From Kiritimatiellia bacterium (lineage in GTDB: Bacteria > Verrucomicrobiota > Kiritimatiellia > RFP12 > UBA1067), in assembly GCA_017525225.1 (NCBI GenBank), contig JAFXTB010000010.1:1-44061 (forward strand): DNA of 44,061 bases, written 5' to 3'. The notes below the pieces were generated by a model. The model saw only the letters and a list, made by a program, of their open reading frames with translations, did no database searches and was not told the origin of the DNA. Below are positions 40,077-44,061 of this stretch, one piece after another (position 1 is the stretch's first letter; every line of letters starts with the position of its first letter). The translations under genes and the position numbers were made by a program.

Positions 40077-41599
40077 AGGCACAAGGTTTTGCGATTGCCG
40101 CGTTGGCGGCGGTCGCCGTTGCGACGGCGGCGGATTTGGACTTTCTGCGTCCGGAGATAATCCCCGAACCCCGCGAGCTCAGATACGAGTCGTCGGTGGC
40201 GGTGCGGATCGACGGCTCCACGGCGTTCGCCGTGACCTGTCCGGACGCGGCGGCCGCGCAGTGGGTGAAGGACAAGGTCGCCGCCTGGTTCGGCGCCAGG
40301 ATCGGCGATGTCGCCCTTGCGTCCGCCCAGGGTGCGCCCGGCGGCGGCGACGAGGGCTACACGATCGAGGCCAAGCCGGGGCGCATCGCGATCGGCGCCA
40401 ACTCGATCAAGGGCGTGAAGCACGCCATGCACGCGCTACGCCAGGTGGCGGAACGCGAGAGCGTGGGCGTCAAGCTCAAGGGCTACTGGCTGCCGGCCCT
40501 CTCGGTGAAGGATTCTCCCGCGTTGGCGTTTCGCGGCATCCACTTCTGCTGGTTCCCCGAATGCCCCGTGTCGCTCATCGAGCGTCAGATACGGGTGGCC
40601 GCCATGTACAGGTTCAACTATGTGGTCCTGGAAAGCTGGGGCGTGTTCAGGAGCGAGCGGCATCCGTTCCTCGCGGTGCGCGACGCTCCGCTGACCGTGA
40701 AGGAGGCAAGGCGCCTGGCGGGGATCGCATCCGACCTCGGCGTTACGCTCATCCCGCAGGTGAACGTGTACGGGCACGCCGCGATGCAGCGCGCGAGGGG
40801 CGGCAAGCATACCACGCTCGACATGCATCCTGAATGCCAGCCGCTCTTCGAGCCAGGCGGATGGAACTGGTGCCTTTCCAACCCCGATGCGCGGCAGGTG
40901 GTGCGCGACCTGGTGGCGGAGATCCACGAGGCGTTCGGCAATCCGCCGTTCTTCCACATCGGATGCGACGAGGCCGATCCGCCCACGTGCGCCATGTGCC
41001 GCGCCGCGCGCCCGTACAGCGGTCTAGTGATGGAGCACATCAAGGACATCGCGGGCCTCCTGCGCAAACGCGGTGCACGCGCGATGATGTGGCATGACAT
41101 GCTTCTCGAGAAGGGACGCTGGAAGCCGTTCTACTCGCATGGCGACGAGAACGCCCCGCAGATGCTCGACGCCCTGCCCCGCGACATCGTGATCTGCGAC
41201 TGGTACTATGGCAGCGACTCCGGCGGACACGACAAGACCGCCGGCACGTCCGTGACAGGCAACTACCCGACGCTCGAGCATTTCAAGTCCAAGGGGTTCG
41301 ACACCCTCACCTGCCCCTGGCGCGAGCGCAAGGGCATAGTGGCGCAGGCCAAATATGCGCACGAGCATGGGCTTTTCGGCATGCTTGAGACCATCTGGCA
41401 CCACTACCGCGGCATGGAGTTCGGCAGGATGGTGGAGATCGCCGCATGTGGCGCGTGGGGCACCGAGCGCAGGGACGCAGGGCGCCGCGGCAGCCCGTTC
41501 GCCACCAACTGGCGCAGGTGCGGCTGGGATGCCGGCATCACGGAGTTTTCCGAGACAGGCTTCCTAGACCGCCAGGTCACCCGTGACGTGGATGACTAA
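40073..41599 (+). CDS. Exported GH20-like beta-N-acetylhexosaminidase
   Basis: 508 residues starting in an ATGA overlap with the DUF4091 gene. Signal peptide MKAQGFAIAALAAVAVATAADLD. Residues ~25-140 resemble the GH20 N-terminal domain (IIPEPRELRYES ... DEGYTIEAKPGRIAIGANSIKGVKHAMHALRQVAE). The TIM barrel starts LAFRGIHFCWFPECPVSLIERQIRVAAMYRFNYVVLESWGVF, contains IPQVNVYGHAAM, and carries the catalytic Asp-Glu pair in FFHIGCDEADPPTCAMCR (the family has HIGGDE). In GH20 the Glu is the acid/base and the substrate N-acetyl group assists. The Trp residues MMWHDM, CPWRE and ETIWHHY fit the sugar-binding pocket. It is shorter than typical hexosaminidases, so related specificities are possible. Confidence 0.82.
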   Translation: MKAQGFAIAALAAVAVATAADLDFLRPEIIPEPRELRYESSVAVRIDGSTAFAVTCPDAAAAQWVKDKVAAWFGARIGDVALASAQGAPGGGDEGYTIEAKPGRIAIGANSIKGVKHAMHALRQVAERESVGVKLKGYWLPALSVKDSPALAFRGIHFCWFPECPVSLIERQIRVAAMYRFNYVVLESWGVFRSERHPFLAVRDAPLTVKEARRLAGIASDLGVTLIPQVNVYGHAAMQRARGGKHTTLDMHPECQPLFEPGGWNWCLSNPDARQVVRDLVAEIHEAFGNPPFFHIGCDEADPPTCAMCRAARPYSGLVMEHIKDIAGLLRKRGARAMMWHDMLLEKGRWKPFYSHGDENAPQMLDALPRDIVICDWYYGSDSGGHDKTAGTSVTGNYPTLEHFKSKGFDTLTCPWRERKGIVAQAKYAHEHGLFGMLETIWHHYRGMEFGRMVEIAACGAWGTERRDAGRRGSPFATNWRRCGWDAGITEFSETGFLDRQVTRDVDD

Positions 41600-41602
41600 C
41601 CA

Positions 41603-41700
41603 ACAGCCAACAGCCAACAATCAACAGCCAACAGCCAACAGCCAACAATCAACAACCAACCACTAGCCACTAACCACTAACGACTAGCGACTAACGACTA
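41603..41700 (-). repeat. Heptamer array D (14 units, inverted orientation)
   Basis: Fourteen units of the reverse-complement heptamer on the plus strand, from acagcca at 41603 to acgacta at 41694-41700; a degenerate unit (ctaacca, 41596-41602) contains the TAA stop of the GH20-like gene. Read on the minus strand it shows the same order as arrays A-C: TAG-type units, then TGG/TGA-type units. There is no GC hairpin beside it. This accounts for most of the 123-base gap before the next gene. Confidence 0.9.
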
Positions 41701-41722
41701 ACCTTCAAAAAGGACACTCAAG

Positions 41723-43717
41723 ATGAACATCAAAGCAACAATCATCTCCACGACGCTGTGCATCGCATGCGCGGCCTGCACGGGGCCGCAGGATGGTCTC
41801 AAGGCGTCCGATGGGTGCAAGCCTGCCGCAGCCGGGGTGCAGAAGCCGTTCGAGACGCCCGGGCGGCACGGCCCGAAGCTGGTGATGGGACGTGAATACT
41901 GGTCCTATCTACATGCCGGCAGCATCTATACCGATCCCTACATCGCCGGGGTCGTGCTGGAGAGCGAGAAGAAGACGAAGAAGAAGAATCCCTGGAACAA
42001 CTTCGCGCTCACGAACCTGCCCGTCTTCCGCGATTGCGCCCTGGTGCGTCCGTTCAACCGTCCGCCGCCGGACGCCAATGGCACGAGCGCGAGCTGGCGC
42101 ACGGTGAAGGAGAACGCCTACAGGTCCAACCTCGAATACGAGTCGCTCGAGGCCGATTCCAAGAAGGACAAGCCGATGGTGCTGGTGTTTGGTTCCAAGC
42201 GGAACGTGCTGGCGATGGTGGGCGATGTGGACCTCGACCATGCCGACTGGGCCGCCTTCAAGAAGGCGCATCCGAACCTGGTGGGCACGCGCACGATGTG
42301 CGAGTGGGGCAACGACATGCTGATGAACAAGATCCGCACGACGAACGTCCTCAACCAGGTGCGCCGCGACGAGCTGATGTCCGTGTGGAAGCGCTTCGAC
42401 ATGGCGAACCGCTACGACCGGATCAAGATGTGCAGATGGTACACCGACCGCAAGCTCAAGCTGCACTACGACGACATGGACACCTTCATGGCCTTCAGGG
42501 CGATGTACCATCTCGACCATGTGGCGGCGGCGTGGGGCGCGAAGGCTCTCACGGTGGAGACGACGAACTCGACGAGCGGCGACTCGGAGTACCGCTGGGA
42601 CATAATGGGCATGTTCACGCGCGGCGCGGCGCGCCAGTTCGGCCTGCCGTGGTGCTGGTACGTGGCCGTGTACTTGAACGGACCGGCCAAGGACGGCAGC
42701 TGGAAGAACGACAGCGTCTGCAACCTCCGCCGGCCGTACAGGAACGCCATCCCCGAGGGCGGCACCTCCGCCTCTGCGCAGAGGCGATGCTTCTACTACG
42801 CCTATCTCAACGGTGCGAACGCGGTGGAGCCGGAAAGCTGGGCCACCAACTTCTTCACCACCAACGACACGCCGGACGGCATCGCGCAGCTTTCCGTCCG
42901 CGGGAAGAACTTCAGCGACTTCCACGACTTCACCGCCGCCCATCCGGACCGCGGCGTCACGTACGCGCCTGTCGCGATCCTCACGCCGTTCGCGCAGGGC
43001 TACAAGGCGTGCGGCGGCATGGCCTGGGGAACGTGCCCCTATACCGACGGCGACTATGCCATCGACGCCGTCATGTTCTCCATCGCGCCAGGCTGGGAGC
43101 GTGCGAAGGCGCTCAGGGCGGGCATACAGGAGGGGAACCTCCACAACTCGCGCTTCGCCATGATGTACGACGTCCTGGTACCCGACTCGCCGCAGCCGAA
43201 GGAGGAGTTCAAGAAGGCGCTCTTCGCCTATCCCGCGGCCATACTCGTGGGCGACTATCCCGATCCCTCCATGTTCGAGGACGTACTTGCCGAGTACGAG
43301 AAGGCCGGCGGACGGCTCATCCGCATCACGGCGGCCGACCTGCCGCCCCGCAAGCCGCGCGCATTCCTGGACATCTACTCCGGGAAGCTGCGATTCCCGT
43401 CCGTGGAACGCACGCTCGAGGGGCTGCAGCGCGACCTCTTCCCGTTCGCCGTCGAGGGCGACTGCCAGTTTGGCGCGAACAGGACGAAGGACGGCTGGTG
43501 GCTGTGGGTGTTCAACAACAAGGGCGTTCGCAAGTACGCCGACACGTTCGAGACCATCGACGCGACATGCGCCAGGGACATTTCTGTGAAGTTCGTCCAT
43601 GCGGCGGTCGCCCCTGTGACGGAGCTTGTCTCCGGCAGGAAGGTCGACGTCAAGGACGGCCGCTTCTCGTACAGGATCCCCGCCAGCGACTTCGCCGTAT
43701 TCAAGATCGGCCGGTAG
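41723..43717 (+). CDS. Lipoprotein with glycosidase-like TIM barrel, uncharacterised
   Basis: 664 residues after AAAAAGGACA. Lipoprotein signal MNIKATIISTTLCIACAACTG with lipobox C-A-A-C, so it is probably anchored in an outer or inner membrane. Body: PKLVMGREYWSYLHAGSIYTDPYIAGVVLESEKK, ADWAAFKKAHPNLVGTRTMCEWGNDMLMNKIR, RWYTDRKLKLHYDDMDTFMAFRAMYHLDHVAAAWGAKALTVETTNSTSGDSEYRWDIMGMFTRGAARQFGLPWCWYVAVYLNG, YAYLNGANAVEPESW, LSVRGKNFSDFHDFTAAHPDRGVTYAPVAILTPF. The order resembles exported glycosidase-like barrels with a C-terminal Rossmann-like and beta-sandwich end (YPAAILVGDYPDPSMFEDVLAEYEKAGGRLIRI ... WWLWVFNNKGVRKY ... FSYRIPASDFAVFKIGR). I know no family name. It may be the surface-bound member of the hydrolase cluster. 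Confidence 0.8.
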   Translation: MNIKATIISTTLCIACAACTGPQDGLKASDGCKPAAAGVQKPFETPGRHGPKLVMGREYWSYLHAGSIYTDPYIAGVVLESEKKTKKKNPWNNFALTNLPVFRDCALVRPFNRPPPDANGTSASWRTVKENAYRSNLEYESLEADSKKDKPMVLVFGSKRNVLAMVGDVDLDHADWAAFKKAHPNLVGTRTMCEWGNDMLMNKIRTTNVLNQVRRDELMSVWKRFDMANRYDRIKMCRWYTDRKLKLHYDDMDTFMAFRAMYHLDHVAAAWGAKALTVETTNSTSGDSEYRWDIMGMFTRGAARQFGLPWCWYVAVYLNGPAKDGSWKNDSVCNLRRPYRNAIPEGGTSASAQRRCFYYAYLNGANAVEPESWATNFFTTNDTPDGIAQLSVRGKNFSDFHDFTAAHPDRGVTYAPVAILTPFAQGYKACGGMAWGTCPYTDGDYAIDAVMFSIAPGWERAKALRAGIQEGNLHNSRFAMMYDVLVPDSPQPKEEFKKALFAYPAAILVGDYPDPSMFEDVLAEYEKAGGRLIRITAADLPPRKPRAFLDIYSGKLRFPSVERTLEGLQRDLFPFAVEGDCQFGANRTKDGWWLWVFNNKGVRKYADTFETIDATCARDISVKFVHAAVAPVTELVSGRKVDVKDGRFSYRIPASDFAVFKIGR

Positions 43718-43724
43718 GGCGGAC

Positions 43725-44061
43725 GGGCGCATCTGTGTTTTTCACCCATCACGGAGAGAAACTCCGAAGGCTGGCAAAAAGGCTTCACTAACATTACGCC
43801 TGACGCTTCGCTAAATTCAGACACCAGCAAATGGCCCAATGGAATATGTTTTTAGCGGCATCTGCGATGCCGAGGTGCGGTATACACGGCACGCTCCTGC
43901 CTCCTGCGGCGAAGCCGCAGCCAAAAACATTCCACTCCTAGTGGGAAGCGGTTCTATGGCGCGAAGCCCAGGCGAAGCGTTAGCGGAGCCCCTTTGACAA
44001 CCTCGGAGTTTGATTTCATCTTGAACAGAAATGGTGCGTGGTGAATTACGCAGATGCGCCC
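43725..44061. mobile_element. Foldback (MITE-like) element with 22-bp terminal inverted repeats
   Basis: 43725-43746 and the reverse complement of 44040-44061 both begin GGGCGCATCTG and match at 19 of 22 positions. A second inverted pair, 43759-43811 against 43961-44011, is about 80% alike over ~50 bases, and a third joins TGGAAT...GTTTTT at 43840-43853 to AAAAAC...ATTCCA at 43923-43934. In the centre are two perfect 7-bp hairpins: CGGCATC-TGC-GATGCCG (43856-43872) and CTGCGGC-GAA-GCCGCAG (43904-43920). No gene of plausible size lies inside, so it is non-autonomous. The right flank, and hence any target-site duplication, is outside the window. It fills the last 340 bases. Confidence 0.75.
43856..43920. 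repeat. Paired perfect hairpins at the centre of the foldback element
   Basis: Two 7-bp stems with 3-base loops (TGC and GAA) flank a weaker central palindrome GTGC...GCAC (43875-43892). Together with the outer stem they could form a cruciform in DNA or a three-armed RNA. Confidence 0.65.

Noticed and set aside
41909-43732. 607-codon minus-strand frame opposite the last lipoprotein
   Set aside because: Composition is Arg/His/Val-rich as in antisense shadows, while the plus frame has a lipoprotein signal and continuous domain-like sequence.

Overview
The window looks like a chromosomal segment of a GC-rich (about 60%) bacterium of the PVC group, most plausibly Kiritimatiellota/Verrucomicrobiota. 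This rests on the mix of Sec-exported LamG proteins, DUF4838, DUF4091, GH20-like and GH42-like hydrolases, a XylR-type AraC regulator, a Hanks kinase with a Lys/Ala/Asp-rich tail and an exported RHS protein. No rRNA, tRNA or universal marker is present, so the placement is inference. I see no CRISPR array, prophage or plasmid functions.

Layout. 1-4139 (minus): an exported RHS protein whose C-terminus carries an HExxH motif, followed by three tandem paralogous lipoproteins and a fourth, partial lipoprotein that contains a 105-bp tandem repeat and runs off the left edge; it resembles a toxin with an immunity array. 4219-10288 (plus): a transmembrane Ser/Thr kinase, an MFS sugar porter, CoaC and an ATP-grasp ligase. 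10344-15718 (plus): gnd, a Cof-type HAD phosphatase, a DUF1361 membrane protein and a DUF4838 hydrolase-like protein. 15738-16617 (minus): an AbiEii-like nucleotidyltransferase and its small partner. 16851-23728 (plus): a three-unit glycine-rich exported protein, a Tat-exported TIM-barrel-like protein and a LamG plus GH42-like protein. 24003-27174 (plus): creatininase-family amidohydrolase, phosphofructokinase, AzlC and AzlD. 27262-28245 (plus): a REP-associated (RAYT) transposase. 28310-29521 (minus): a XylR/AraC regulator divergent from 29645-43717 (plus), a run of hydrolase-like genes: a cytosolic TIM-barrel-like protein, two ~1090-residue LamG paralogs, a frameshifted DUF4091 protein, a GH20-like protein and a hydrolase-like lipoprotein.

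How it works together. Most of the right half looks like a carbohydrate or glycoconjugate acquisition island: exported LamG and glycosidase-like proteins, a sugar-sensing regulator, a sugar porter, and cytoplasmic sugar catabolism (6-phosphogluconate dehydrogenase, phosphofructokinase). The substrate cannot be read from sequence.

Non-coding structure is unusually rich. Directional arrays of a degenerate heptamer (TRRTBGY) begin at or within a few bases of the stop codons of four genes, and three of them end in the same GC-rich hairpin just before the next ribosome-binding site. Two copies of another hairpin element sit inside the RAYT gene in different reading frames. The last 337 bases form a long imperfect foldback element with 22-bp terminal inverted repeats ending exactly at the window edge. 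Three minus-strand genes have an extended -10 box (TGnTATAAT) only 6-7 bases from their ATG, which predicts leaderless mRNAs.
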